NCBI GenBank assembly: GCA_964634685.1
Contig: CAZWLD010000020.1
Coordinates: 1 to 34,030 of the forward strand
Direction: 5' to 3'
From: CAZWLD01 sp964634685
GTDB lineage: Bacteria > Bacillota_I > Bacilli_A > Acholeplasmatales > JAEDCM01
Length of the DNA: 34,030 nucleotides
Below, piece by piece: positions 17,094-26,118 of the stretch. Each line of letters starts with the position of its first letter. Within the stretch, counting starts at the first letter, position 1. Made by a program: the position numbers and the translations under genes. Under the pieces are notes generated by a model. That model was not told the DNA's origin. It did no database searches and saw nothing but the letters and a program-made list of their open reading frames with translations.

Positions 17094-18958
17094 AAATCTC
17101 TCTCCAATCTGATTTCCTTTTTTAAATTTTCGATTTCCTTAAGATAAGCTAATACTGCTTTGTTATTATCGGAAATAGATAACAAATGTTCCAAAATGCC
17201 ATCGATTTTTTCAACCTCAAAGGGATGAATGGATTTTTCAACGAAAATCTTGTCATTCTCGGTTTTGGAGGCCTTGCTATAATCTAACAATAATTCCTCA
17301 TATAGCTTTTCACCAGGTCTTAATCCTGTAACCTCAATATTAATGTCTTTTCCAAGAACTAATCCCGATAATTGAATCATTTTTTTAGCTAAATCCATAA
17401 TCTTAACAGGCTTACCCATATCCAAAATGAATTTTTCTCCACCCTTAGCGTAAGCCCCTGATTGAATAACAAGACCACAAGCCTCAGGAATTGTCATAAA
17501 GAAGCGGTTAATATCCTGGTGGGTGACAGTGACCGGACCGCCCTCTTGAATTTGTCTTTCAAATAAAGGAATTACCGAACCATGACTTCCTAAAACATTG
17601 CCAAAGCGCACCATCGAATAATTAGTATGCGTACTCTTCTTTTGCCAAGACTCGACAATCATTTCCGCGAAGCGCTTTGACGCTCCCATAACATTAGTTG
17701 GATTAACAGCCTTATCCGTTGAAATCAAAACCATTTTTTCAACATTATATTTATCACAGTATTTACATACCTTGTAGGTACCATAATCATTGTTTTTGAT
17801 AGCTTCCTTTGGGCTATCCTCCATCAAAGGAACATGCTTATGCGCCGCCGCATGAAAGACAATATTCGGACGATATTCATTAAAAACCTCATCTAAGCGA
17901 GCTTCATCGCGAACCGATCCGATTAAAGCAATAACTTTTGGCATCGCCTTATTTAATTTCTTATAATGCATATTCAATTCGGTCACAAGCTCATAGGTTG
18001 TATTTTCATAAATATCAAAAATAACCAAGCATTCCGGATTATAATTTAAAACTTGTCGGCATATCTCTGAACCAATAGAACCGCCACCGCCGGTGACTAA
18101 AATGGTTTTTCCACCAATAAAGTCATTTAAGCCTGAGGTATCTAGCTGAATAGGATCTCGCCCTAAAAGGTCATCAATTGAAACCTTGCGGAGACTGCTT
18201 GATAAATCTCCCTCTAAAAGCTTTGAGCGGTCAGGCACAATATGAACATTAATATTTTTATAGTCAATCATATTGACAATTTCTTGAACCTTTTGCTTTC
18301 CCGCAGACGGAACGGCAATAATAACCTCTTCAATTGATAATTTATCAATATATTCATTAATTTTACTGATAGGACCATAAACCTTGACATTATTAACCTT
18401 GTTGTTGATTTTATCATCTGAATCATCTAAAAAGGCTACAACATTATATTTTGATTCCTTGTTAAGACCAAACTCCGTTAAGATCATACTACCTGCTTGA
18501 CCGGCCCCGACAATCATTGTTCTTTTTTTATTTTCAGGTGCTTTTGCCTGATGATAAATATTCTCTAAATAAAGATTGATTGTGAACCTCGATGCAAAAA
18601 TGTAAAAGAATTCAATAAATAATGATGTAAAAAATGTCGAGTAAAGCATCGTATGGATTCCAAAATTATTTAGTATTGCAATGATTAAAAATATTAACAA
18701 ATTCGAGATTGTTGTGACCACAACCATCTGAATGTAATTATGCTTAGTACGATACATCCATAACAGGCTATAATTACCAAAAACTAAATGGGAGATAACC
18801 TTCAACAAGGAAAAACCAACACAAAACAACATAAAGTTAACGGTATAACCATCAAGAGAAATATTGGATGTAATCAATTGTGACAATAAATAAATAATAT
18901 ACAAAGCTATGAAATCAAATAAAATTATGGACAGCTTGTAATAAATTCTCTTATTCAT
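17090..18958 (-). CDS. Membrane UDP-GlcNAc 4,6-dehydratase (CapD/PglF family)
   Basis: A 622-residue polysaccharide synthesis protein. Residues 1-125 hold four membrane helices; 147-245 is a first Rossmann-like domain (IVGAGQAG, 149-156); 283 onward is an SDR domain with TGGGGSIGSE (289-298), HAAAHKHVPLME, and STDKAVNPTNVMGASKR, where Met424 replaces the usual catalytic Tyr and Lys428 is kept, as is usual for PglF/CapD dehydratases. It would convert UDP-GlcNAc to the UDP-4-keto-6-deoxy sugar on the inner membrane face. AAGGAG before ATG 18958 overlaps the glmS stop region. GlmS-M-U in the same operon supply its substrate and the next gene uses its product. Confidence 0.94.
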   Translation of the reverse strand: MNKRIYYKLSIILFDFIALYIIYLLSQLITSNISLDGYTVNFMLFCVGFSLLKVISHLVFGNYSLLWMYRTKHNYIQMVVVTTISNLLIFLIIAILNNFGIHTMLYSTFFTSLFIEFFYIFASRFTINLYLENIYHQAKAPENKKRTMIVGAGQAGSMILTEFGLNKESKYNVVAFLDDSDDKINNKVNNVKVYGPISKINEYIDKLSIEEVIIAVPSAGKQKVQEIVNMIDYKNINVHIVPDRSKLLEGDLSSSLRKVSIDDLLGRDPIQLDTSGLNDFIGGKTILVTGGGGSIGSEICRQVLNYNPECLVIFDIYENTTYELVTELNMHYKKLNKAMPKVIALIGSVRDEARLDEVFNEYRPNIVFHAAAHKHVPLMEDSPKEAIKNNDYGTYKVCKYCDKYNVEKMVLISTDKAVNPTNVMGASKRFAEMIVESWQKKSTHTNYSMVRFGNVLGSHGSVIPLFERQIQEGGPVTVTHQDINRFFMTIPEACGLVIQSGAYAKGGEKFILDMGKPVKIMDLAKKMIQLSGLVLGKDINIEVTGLRPGEKLYEELLLDYSKASKTENDKIFVEKSIHPFEVEKIDGILEHLLSISDNNKAVLAYLKEIENLKKEIRLERDL

Positions 18959-18969
18959 AATAAAACTCC

Positions 18970-20754
18970 TTATTCTACTGTAACACTTTTCGCTAAATTT
19001 TTCGGCTTATCGACATCATTTCCTCGCTTAATCGATACATAATAGCTTAATAATTGCGAAAACACCACACTAACTAATGGTGTTAAATAGCTAGCAACAT
19101 CGGGAATAATAAAATCATCATCACCATTAGAATTACTTTTGCTAGAAACGACAATACCTAAGGCTCCTCTCGTTTCCGTTTCAATCAAATTGGAGCGAGT
19201 AATTAAATTTGTTTCCTCATTCGTGATAATCGCAATAACAGGAAAGCCCTTCTCAACTAAAGCAATGGAGCCATGCTTTAATTCTCCCGAAGGATAGCCC
19301 TCACTGTGAATATATGATATTTCCTTAAGCTTTAGCGCTGATTCAAGGCATGCATAATAATCTAAGCCACGACCGATATAATAAACATCGTTACGATCTT
19401 TAATATTATCTGCAATACTCTCAATTATATCAGAATTTTGAAGAACCTCTTCGATTGCTAAAGCAGCCTTTGATAAATTAGCCTTCAAATTGGTCTTACG
19501 ATTAGAAACCGCCTTCGCCAAAATCGATAAAACGGTTATTTGAGCAATATATGCCTTGGTCGACGCAACCGCAATTTCTGGTCCTGCCAATAAATCAATG
19601 GAATAGTCACACATTCTACTAATTGATGATTCAATATTATTTGTTAAGGCTAAGGATGGGTAATGAAGAGCATTAACATATTTCAAGCAGGAAATGGAAT
19701 CCGCTGTTTCCCCTGATTGCGAAATGAAAATAAAAAATGGCTTTTTACTAAACAATGGCTTATTATAAGCGGCTTCACTGGCAATAAGCATTTCAACAGG
19801 AATTGAACAAAGCTTCTCAAAATAATGCTTACCAATCATTCCGGCATAGTAAGAGGTACCACAGCCAATAATATAGATTCGATCTGACCTTCTTATTTCA
19901 TAAATTAGCTCAGAATCAATATTTATGTTTTCCTCATTAAAATATTTTGATACAATTCGCCTAATAACCCCCGGTTGTTCCTCGATCTCCTTTAGCATAT
20001 AATGAGGATAATTACCCTTATCAATGTTTTCGCGTGATGATAATAGCTCTTTATAGATAATTTCCTTTTCAATGCCAATAATATCATAAAGTGATACTGA
20101 ATCCTTAGTAATAATCCCAAAGGTTTTATCCTCTAAAGAAACATATTTCGGAGCATACCCAATCAACGCCATCGTATCACTAGCGATGGTTACACCGTGA
20201 TCATCCTTGCCGATAATCAATGGTGTTTTATTTTTTGCACAATATAAAAATTCAGGATTTTTGGTGTCAATAATTAAGAGCGCATAGCTTCCCTCCAAAA
20301 GAGAAAGAGCCTTCCTAATCGCATCTCGAACCTCCATTTTTTGAGCATAAAATTCAATCAAATTGACAATGACCTCGGTATCTGTTTCGGTTCGAAATTG
20401 AAATTTTGACAAATACTCAACCTTTAGCTTCTTCGCATTCTCAATAACACCATTATGAACAATAATAAACCTTTTTGATTCTGAATAATGGGGATGTGAA
20501 TTAACATAATTGGGAATTCCATGTGTTGCCCATCTCGTATGGCCAATACCAAAATGACAAGGATAGCTTAAATCTATCAATTCCTCTAAATGAGAAACTC
20601 GACCTTTATCCTTATACACGTGAAAATCATTATCAAAATCATTTTGTAAAGCGACACCAGCTGAATCATACCCACGATATTCTAAGAGCTTTAAGCCGTG
20701 AAGAATGATACCTCTAGCGTCCATACTTCCGATATAGCCAACTATTCCGCACAT
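18970..20754 (-). CDS. glmS: Glutamine--fructose-6-phosphate aminotransferase
   Basis: Makes glucosamine-6-phosphate from fructose-6-phosphate and glutamine. The 594 residues comprise an N-terminal class II glutaminase (MCGIVGYIGS; Cys2 becomes the N-terminal nucleophile, with LEYRGYDSAG at 24-33), followed by two SIS sugar-isomerase domains (GCGTSYYAG in the first) and the invariant tail AKSVTVE. The open frame starts earlier at 20796, but ATG 20754 is correct because AAAGGAG lies just upstream and Met-Cys must be the N-terminus. It heads the polysaccharide operon behind its own promoter. The leader is only about 40 bases, too short for the glmS ribozyme found in many Bacillota. Confidence 0.97.
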   Translation of the reverse strand: MCGIVGYIGSMDARGIILHGLKLLEYRGYDSAGVALQNDFDNDFHVYKDKGRVSHLEELIDLSYPCHFGIGHTRWATHGIPNYVNSHPHYSESKRFIIVHNGVIENAKKLKVEYLSKFQFRTETDTEVIVNLIEFYAQKMEVRDAIRKALSLLEGSYALLIIDTKNPEFLYCAKNKTPLIIGKDDHGVTIASDTMALIGYAPKYVSLEDKTFGIITKDSVSLYDIIGIEKEIIYKELLSSRENIDKGNYPHYMLKEIEEQPGVIRRIVSKYFNEENINIDSELIYEIRRSDRIYIIGCGTSYYAGMIGKHYFEKLCSIPVEMLIASEAAYNKPLFSKKPFFIFISQSGETADSISCLKYVNALHYPSLALTNNIESSISRMCDYSIDLLAGPEIAVASTKAYIAQITVLSILAKAVSNRKTNLKANLSKAALAIEEVLQNSDIIESIADNIKDRNDVYYIGRGLDYYACLESALKLKEISYIHSEGYPSGELKHGSIALVEKGFPVIAIITNEETNLITRSNLIETETRGALGIVVSSKSNSNGDDDFIIPDVASYLTPLVSVVFSQLLSYYVSIKRGNDVDKPKNLAKSVTVE

Positions 20755-20801
20755 AAAAATTCTCCTTTCAATGTATATATTATATATATTATGCACTATT
20801 A

Positions 20802-20807
20802 ATTATA
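20802..20807 (-). promoter_or_regulatory. Extended -10 promoter of glmS and the polysaccharide operon
   Basis: TGTTATAAT (the -10 hexamer at 20807-20802) gives a predicted transcript start near 20795, about 40 bases before glmS. No good -35 is present at 17 bases, which is compatible with the extended TG motif. The rest of the gap (20808-20921) is very AT-rich and shows no other structure I can support. Confidence 0.6.
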
Positions 20808-20923
20808 ACACAAAAAAAGAAAGGATTTGTGTTTTTTTGAAGAAAGAATTTAATGTTTTTATAGGATAATTAGAAAATCGCATTAAATAGACCTTTTTAA
20901 AAACAAAAAGAAACCATTTTCAT

Positions 20924-20946
20924 AAAAAAAAGAGCCCGAAGGCTCT
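20924..20946 (-). terminator. Rho-independent terminator of nifJ
   Basis: On the minus strand, AGAGCC-TTCG-GGCTCT is followed by seven T. It is a 6-bp GC-containing stem with a stable TTCG tetraloop, six bases after the nifJ stop codon. Confidence 0.93.
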
Positions 20947-20951
20947 ATAAA

Positions 20952-23900
20952 TTAATCTTCTTCAGATTTTGAATAATCCATTGCTAAATAACGTTTGTAC
21001 ATAGCCCAACGATGTTTAGCATCAGCTAAGTTAGCGTCTAATAATTCTTGTGCCTTATCAGGGTTAATCTTAGTTAATTGGGCATAACGGTTTTCTGACA
21101 TTAAGAAATCGTTATATAATTCCCACTTAGGTGCTTTGCAGTCTAATTGGAATGGATTCTTTCCTTGGTCTTCAAGACGTGGATCGTAACGGAATGTTGG
21201 CCAGTATCCACATTCAGTAGCTAATTTAGCTTGCTTTTGTGAATTTACAAGTCCACCCTTAACACCATGAGCAATACATGGAGCGTAGCAGATTACGATT
21301 GATGGTCCATCATAGCTTTCAGCTTCTTTTAATGCTTTAATAACTTGAGCTTGGCTTGCACCATGAGATACAGTCGCAACATATACATGTCCATAGCTCA
21401 TAGCGATGGCTGCTAAGTCCTTCTTCTTGTTATTCTTTCCTGATGCTGTAAATTTAGCGATTGATCCATAACGAGCAGCCTTTGAAGATTGTCCACCAGT
21501 ATTTGAGTAAACCTCGGTATCAATTACTAAAATATTAACATCCTCACGGTTAGCGATAACATGGTCTAATCCACCATATCCGATGTCATAAGCCCATCCA
21601 TCTCCACCAATGATCCATTGAGATGATTTAGCAATATATTGCTTTAATTCTAATGCTTCCTTAGCAGCATCTGATCCATTAGCCTCTAAAGCAGCAACTA
21701 ATTTAGGGGCAACCTTAGTAGTAACTTCACTTGAATTACGGTTATTAGCCCATTCTTTAGCTAATTCAGTAACCTCTTCACCTAATACTTCAGCATTTGT
21801 AGCTAAAATATTTTGAAGACGATCACGCATTGTTTCATAAGCCATCTTCATACCGAATCCAAATTCAGCATTGTCTTCGAATAATGAGTTAGCCCATGCA
21901 GGTCCATGACCTTCTTTATTCTTAGTATATGGAGATGAAGGGAAGGAACCACTATAAATTGATGTACATCCTGTTGCGTTAGCAACGATCATTCTTTCTC
22001 CAAATAATTGAGATACAGCTTTAACATATGGAGTTTCACCACAACCAGCACAAGCTCCTGAGAATTCAAATAATGGTTGAGCAAATCCTACATTCTTTGC
22101 ATTGTCGCGTCCAGTAATGTCTGATTTGTATGTAACATTATTGAAGAAATAATCAGCTTCAACTTGTTGGTTCTTGTTAAGAGCTTCATCAATTGCAACC
22201 ATTGATAAGGCTTTTTCTTTAGATGGACATTGGTTAACACAAACGCCACATCCTGTACAGTCTAATGTTGAAATTTGCATTGTATATTTGAATGCTTCTA
22301 ATCCTTTTCCATTAGCCTTTAAGAATTGAGTTCCTTCTGGAGCCTTTGCTACTTCATTCTCATCAGCTAAGAATGGACGAATTACAGCATGTGGACATAC
22401 GAATACACATTGATTACATTGAATACATTTTGATGAATCCCAAACTGGTACATAGTTAGCTGTTCCACGTTTTTCATAAGCAGCTGTACCATTTTCCATC
22501 TTTCCATCATGCCATTTAGCAAATGCAGATACAGGAAGAGAATCTCCTTCGCTTGCGGCAATAACATCACAGATTTTTGAAACGAATTCAGGACGATTAG
22601 CCTTGGCAACTACTTCATCATCAGCTAAGTTAGCCCAATCAGGATTAACAGGAACCTCTACTAATCCGGTAGCACCTACATCGATAGCCTTCCAGTTTTG
22701 TTCAACTAAAGCTTGACCTTTCTTAGCATAAGCCTTTTCAGCGTATTTCTTCATTAGCTTTTGAGCAACATCATATGGCATGATTTGTTCATTTAATTTG
22801 AAGAATGCTGATTGCATGATGGTATTAACACCAAGACCAGGGCGGAATCCGCAATCCTCTTGCGCTAATTTAATAGCGTTGATGATATAGAATTTTGCAT
22901 GTCTTTGCGCTAATTGACGTTTTACCTTATTAGGTAATTTAGCTTCAATTTCATCAATACCATGAACAGTATTTAATAAGAATGTTCCACCATCTCTTAA
23001 TCCCTTAAGCATATCATATTTTGTTAAATATGCATCAGTTGAACAAGAAACGAAGTGAGGGTTATTAACTAAATATGTTGAACGAATTGGGTTTTTACCA
23101 AAACGTAAATGCATACGAGTTAATCCACCAGATTTTTTAGAGTCATATGAAGCATAAGCTTGTCCATATAAATCAGTGTTATCACCGATAATCTTGATTG
23201 TATTCTTCGAAGCACCAACAGTACCATCTGAACCTAATCCATAGAATAATAATTCAGTAGTATCCTTGTCAGCAACGTCGATTTCTTCTTTAACCTCTAA
23301 AGAAGTGTAATTTACATCATCATTAATACCGATTGTGAAACGATCCTTTGCTTCACCAGCTAAGTTTTCATATACAGCATTGATTTGTGATGGTGTTGTA
23401 TCCTTTGAGCTTAATCCGTAACGTCCACCGATAATTAATGGAGCATTTTCCATTCCATAATAAGCTGCTTTAATATCTAAGTATAATGGCTCTCCGATTG
23501 AACCAGGTTCAATTGTACGGTCTAATACAGCGATACGTTTAACAGTTTTTGGCATTACTTTGAATAAGTATTCATTACTGAAAGGACGATATAAATGAAC
23601 AGTAACTAAACCAACCTTTTTACCATGAGCAACTAAATAATCAACAGTTTCTTCAATTGCCTCAGTAACTGAACCCATAGCTACGATAACATCTGTAGCC
23701 TCTGGATCTCCATAGAATACAAATGGTGCATAGTTTCTTCCTGTTACCTTAGAAATTTCTTCCATATATTTAGCAACGATTCCAGGAACGGCTTTATAAT
23801 ATGAATTTTGTAATTCTCTTGTTTGGAAATAAACATCATCATTTTGAGCAGTACCACGAGATACTGGGTGTGTTGGATTCAATGCATTTTCACGGAATCT

Positions 23901-24503
23901 CTTAACTGCTTCACGGTCAAGAAGACGATCAAATACTTCATAATCCATTACCTCAACACGGTTAACCTCATGAGATGTTCTGAATCCATCAAAGAAATGA
24001 AGGAATGGAACGCTTGATTCAATGGCAGCTAAGTGAGCGACACCAGCTAAATCCATTACCTCTTGAACTGAACCAGTTGCAAGCATTGCAAAACCAGTTT
24101 GACGACAAGCCATAACATCTTGGTGATCTCCAAAGATTGCTAAGCTTTGTGCAGCAATTGCACGAGCCGCAACATGAATAACTCCTGGTAATAATTGACC
24201 AGCAATCTTGTACATATTAGGAATTTTTAATAATAATCCTTGTGATGCTGTGTAAGTTGTTGTTAATGCTCCAACTTGTAAAGATCCATGAACACTACCA
24301 GCAGCACCTGCTTCTGATTGCATTTCCACAACCTTTACTGGCATTCCGAATAAGTTTTTCTTACCCTTAGATGCCCATTCATCAGTATACTCCGCCATTG
24401 GTGTAGATGGAGTAATTGGGTAAATACCCGCTACTTCAGTAAATGCATAAGACGCATAAGCTGCGGCTTCATTTCCATCCATAGACTGAAATTTTTTAGC
24501 CAT
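20952..24503 (-). CDS. nifJ: Pyruvate:ferredoxin (flavodoxin) oxidoreductase
   Basis: Decarboxylates pyruvate to acetyl-CoA and CO2 and passes two electrons to ferredoxin or flavodoxin. The 1183-residue single chain has the order seen in the one-piece enzyme: PFOR domain I (AAAYASYAFTEVAGIYPITP), domain II, the gamma domain, two 4Fe-4S ferredoxin motifs (CIQCNQCVFVCP near 690 and CTGCGVCVNQCP near 750), a CAGCGETPY segment for the third cluster, and the TPP domain with GDGWAYDIGYGG near 965 followed by DTEVYSNTGGQ. Start ATG 24503 has AGGAGG 8-9 bases upstream; the longer frame to 24545 has none. A near-consensus promoter, strong terminator and uniform codon choice suggest high expression. 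It points to an anaerobic, oxygen-sensitive metabolism. Confidence 0.97.
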   Translation of the reverse strand: MAKKFQSMDGNEAAAYASYAFTEVAGIYPITPSTPMAEYTDEWASKGKKNLFGMPVKVVEMQSEAGAAGSVHGSLQVGALTTTYTASQGLLLKIPNMYKIAGQLLPGVIHVAARAIAAQSLAIFGDHQDVMACRQTGFAMLATGSVQEVMDLAGVAHLAAIESSVPFLHFFDGFRTSHEVNRVEVMDYEVFDRLLDREAVKRFRENALNPTHPVSRGTAQNDDVYFQTRELQNSYYKAVPGIVAKYMEEISKVTGRNYAPFVFYGDPEATDVIVAMGSVTEAIEETVDYLVAHGKKVGLVTVHLYRPFSNEYLFKVMPKTVKRIAVLDRTIEPGSIGEPLYLDIKAAYYGMENAPLIIGGRYGLSSKDTTPSQINAVYENLAGEAKDRFTIGINDDVNYTSLEVKEEIDVADKDTTELLFYGLGSDGTVGASKNTIKIIGDNTDLYGQAYASYDSKKSGGLTRMHLRFGKNPIRSTYLVNNPHFVSCSTDAYLTKYDMLKGLRDGGTFLLNTVHGIDEIEAKLPNKVKRQLAQRHAKFYIINAIKLAQEDCGFRPGLGVNTIMQSAFFKLNEQIMPYDVAQKLMKKYAEKAYAKKGQALVEQNWKAIDVGATGLVEVPVNPDWANLADDEVVAKANRPEFVSKICDVIAASEGDSLPVSAFAKWHDGKMENGTAAYEKRGTANYVPVWDSSKCIQCNQCVFVCPHAVIRPFLADENEVAKAPEGTQFLKANGKGLEAFKYTMQISTLDCTGCGVCVNQCPSKEKALSMVAIDEALNKNQQVEADYFFNNVTYKSDITGRDNAKNVGFAQPLFEFSGACAGCGETPYVKAVSQLFGERMIVANATGCTSIYSGSFPSSPYTKNKEGHGPAWANSLFEDNAEFGFGMKMAYETMRDRLQNILATNAEVLGEEVTELAKEWANNRNSSEVTTKVAPKLVAALEANGSDAAKEALELKQYIAKSSQWIIGGDGWAYDIGYGGLDHVIANREDVNILVIDTEVYSNTGGQSSKAARYGSIAKFTASGKNNKKKDLAAIAMSYGHVYVATVSHGASQAQVIKALKEAESYDGPSIVICYAPCIAHGVKGGLVNSQKQAKLATECGYWPTFRYDPRLEDQGKNPFQLDCKAPKWELYNDFLMSENRYAQLTKINPDKAQELLDANLADAKHRWAMYKRYLAMDYSKSEED

Positions 24504-24553
24504 AAATTTGCCTCCTAAATTTATTTTGTGTTTAATCTTTTTCAACGATTATT

Positions 24554-24582
24554 ATTATACAATGTTTTTCGCAAAAATTCAA
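24554..24582 (-). promoter_or_regulatory. Promoter of nifJ
   Basis: TTGAAT (24582-24577) and TATAAT (24559-24554) are spaced by exactly 17 bases. The predicted leader is about 45 bases and ends in the AGGAGG ribosome binding site. No operator-like palindrome is visible. Confidence 0.82.
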
Positions 24583-24627
24583 CCGGTTTTTATAATATAT
24601 GACCTAGAAGAAAATTAATTAGAGAGT

Positions 24628-24662
24628 AAAAAAAGAAACGAACCAAAAAAAATGATTCGTTT
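24628..24662 (-). terminator. Rho-independent terminator of the zinc uptake operon
   Basis: AAACGAATCA pairs with TGGTTCGTTT (ten pairs, one U-G wobble) around a loop of T, followed by C and seven T. The stem begins inside the znuB TAA stop codon (24663-24661). Confidence 0.88.
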
Positions 24663-25458
24663 AATTTACAATTTTAAAAATACGATTCACAATCAATGAA
24701 ACAATCAAAATAATCGTTGAACAAATAACGATTGTTCCTCCTGACTGCAAATCAAGATAATAGGCTAAGGTTAATCCAACAAATATTGATACCAATGAAA
24801 AAGTAATTGATAAAATAACACTACGCTTATAGCTTTTTGTTAATTGAATAGACGCTGAATAAGGTATAATCATTAAGGCCGAAACCATCAAGGCTCCAAT
24901 CACTTTAGCCGAAATCGCAATAATCACAGCCGTTAAAATCATTTGTATAACATTAATAAAACCAACATTCACACCATCTAATTTAGCCTGAACCTCATTA
25001 TAGGACACATACTTTATTTGATGGTAAAAGCCAATGTAAAAAACTAAAGCAATCACAAAAACAATAGCCGTAATTATGATATCCTGAAGACTAATCAATA
25101 ATATGCTTCCAAACAAATAGCTTGAAAAATTAGCACTCGAGGAAAACTTGGAAATAACCGTTGCTAAAGCAATCGAAGCTGACATCACAATCACAACCGA
25201 TAGCTCTGAATATTTGCTGAATTTTCTTCTAATAAGTTCGATTACCAAAGATGCCAAAACGCAAATAAAAATAGCCAATATCAGTGGACTAAATCCCGCA
25301 ACTAAGCCAATTGCCACCCCTAGCAATGAAGTGTGAGAAATCGCATCACCGAAGGTTGATAATCGTTTTAAAACACAGGTCTGACCAACTAGGGGAATAA
25401 TAATTCCGAGCATTAGACCTATTAAAAAGGCTAAGCGCATAAACTCATAATTAAACAT
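24661..25458 (-). CDS. znuB: Zinc/metal ABC transporter permease
   Basis: A 265-residue membrane permease of the ABC-3 (ZnuB/MntB/TroC) family with seven or eight hydrophobic helices. Family segments include LGIIIPLVGQTCVLKRLSTFGDAISH near the N-terminus, followed by TSLLGVAIG, and AKVIGALMVSALMIIPYSAS in the last third. It forms the channel for metal handed over by ZnuA, driven by ZnuC. ATG 25458 overlaps the znuC end by 8 bases, with GAGG close upstream inside znuC. The gene name assumes zinc, based on the ZnuA ligands and the linked Zur-type regulator. A broken partial copy of its codons lies at 30146-30219. Confidence 0.9.
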   Translation of the reverse strand: MFNYEFMRLAFLIGLMLGIIIPLVGQTCVLKRLSTFGDAISHTSLLGVAIGLVAGFSPLILAIFICVLASLVIELIRRKFSKYSELSVVIVMSASIALATVISKFSSSANFSSYLFGSILLISLQDIIITAIVFVIALVFYIGFYHQIKYVSYNEVQAKLDGVNVGFINVIQMILTAVIIAISAKVIGALMVSALMIIPYSASIQLTKSYKRSVILSITFSLVSIFVGLTLAYYLDLQSGGTIVICSTIILIVSLIVNRIFKIVN

Positions 25459-26107
25459 CCTCTGGCACCTCTTTTATATTGACAATTGTTCGATTATACA
25501 CCTGATAAATAACATCACACATCGAAAAATCATTTTTATTATGCGATACTAAGATAATGGTTTTTTTCATCGCATGAAGATGAGCGATTATTTCCTGAAG
25601 CATAGCCGCACTTGCTTCATCAATTCCCGTTGTTGGCTCATCTAAAACGATGATATCAGGATTAGAAATCAAGACCTTGGCAATTTTTACCTTTTGCGCT
25701 TGGCCTCCCGACAAAGATTGAATTGAGCTATTAGCTAAAGCCTTCAAGGAAAAAAGCTCAAGAATTTTATCAACAGCCTTTTTTTCCTCCTTCGTAATCA
25801 AAGAAAAAGGCCTTTTTCTTAATCCTAAGGATACAATTTCATAAACAGTAGCGGGAAAAGCCCCTTCTTCGGTCATCGTTGTCTGGTTAACATAACCAAT
25901 TCGTGTTTCCTTATCTTTATTTATACAACCCTTTGATGGTTTAAGAATACCTAATATTAATTTAAGCAATGTTGATTTCCCACTTCCATTGACCCCAACA
26001 ATACCAATATATTGACCTTTGCTTATCGATAAATTAACATTTTCTAAAATTAAATCATTGTTATAGCCAAAGGAAATATCCTTAAGCTCGAGGATTAAAT
26101 CACTCAC
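25451..26107 (-). CDS. znuC: Zinc/metal ABC transporter ATP-binding protein
   Basis: A 218-residue ABC ATPase coupling ATP hydrolysis to metal import. All motifs are intact: Walker A GVNGSGKST (38-46), Q-loop Gln75 in GYVNQ, signature LSGGQ (132-136), Walker B IIVLDEP (152-158) and the switch His189 in LVSHN. The start is GTG 26107 (MSDLILELKD), 8 bases after AGAGG; an in-frame GTG at 26116 lies too close to that site. It starts 11 bases after znuA and overlaps znuB by 8 bases, so the three genes form one transcript. Confidence 0.93.
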   Translation of the reverse strand: MSDLILELKDISFGYNNDLILENVNLSISKGQYIGIVGVNGSGKSTLLKLILGILKPSKGCINKDKETRIGYVNQTTMTEEGAFPATVYEIVSLGLRKRPFSLITKEEKKAVDKILELFSLKALANSSIQSLSGGQAQKVKIAKVLISNPDIIVLDEPTTGIDEASAAMLQEIIAHLHAMKKTIILVSHNKNDFSMCDVIYQVYNRTIVNIKEVPEDV

Positions 26108-26118
26108 AAAAATCACCT

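Noticed and set aside
20755..20796. Longer GlmS start with extra residues before MCGIVG
   Set aside because: It would block the N-terminal Cys nucleophile, and the ribosome binding site lies directly before ATG 20754.
20755..20921. Riboswitch or ribozyme in the gap before glmS
   Set aside because: Apart from the nifJ terminator and one extended -10, the sequence is A/T runs without conserved core motifs or stable helices.
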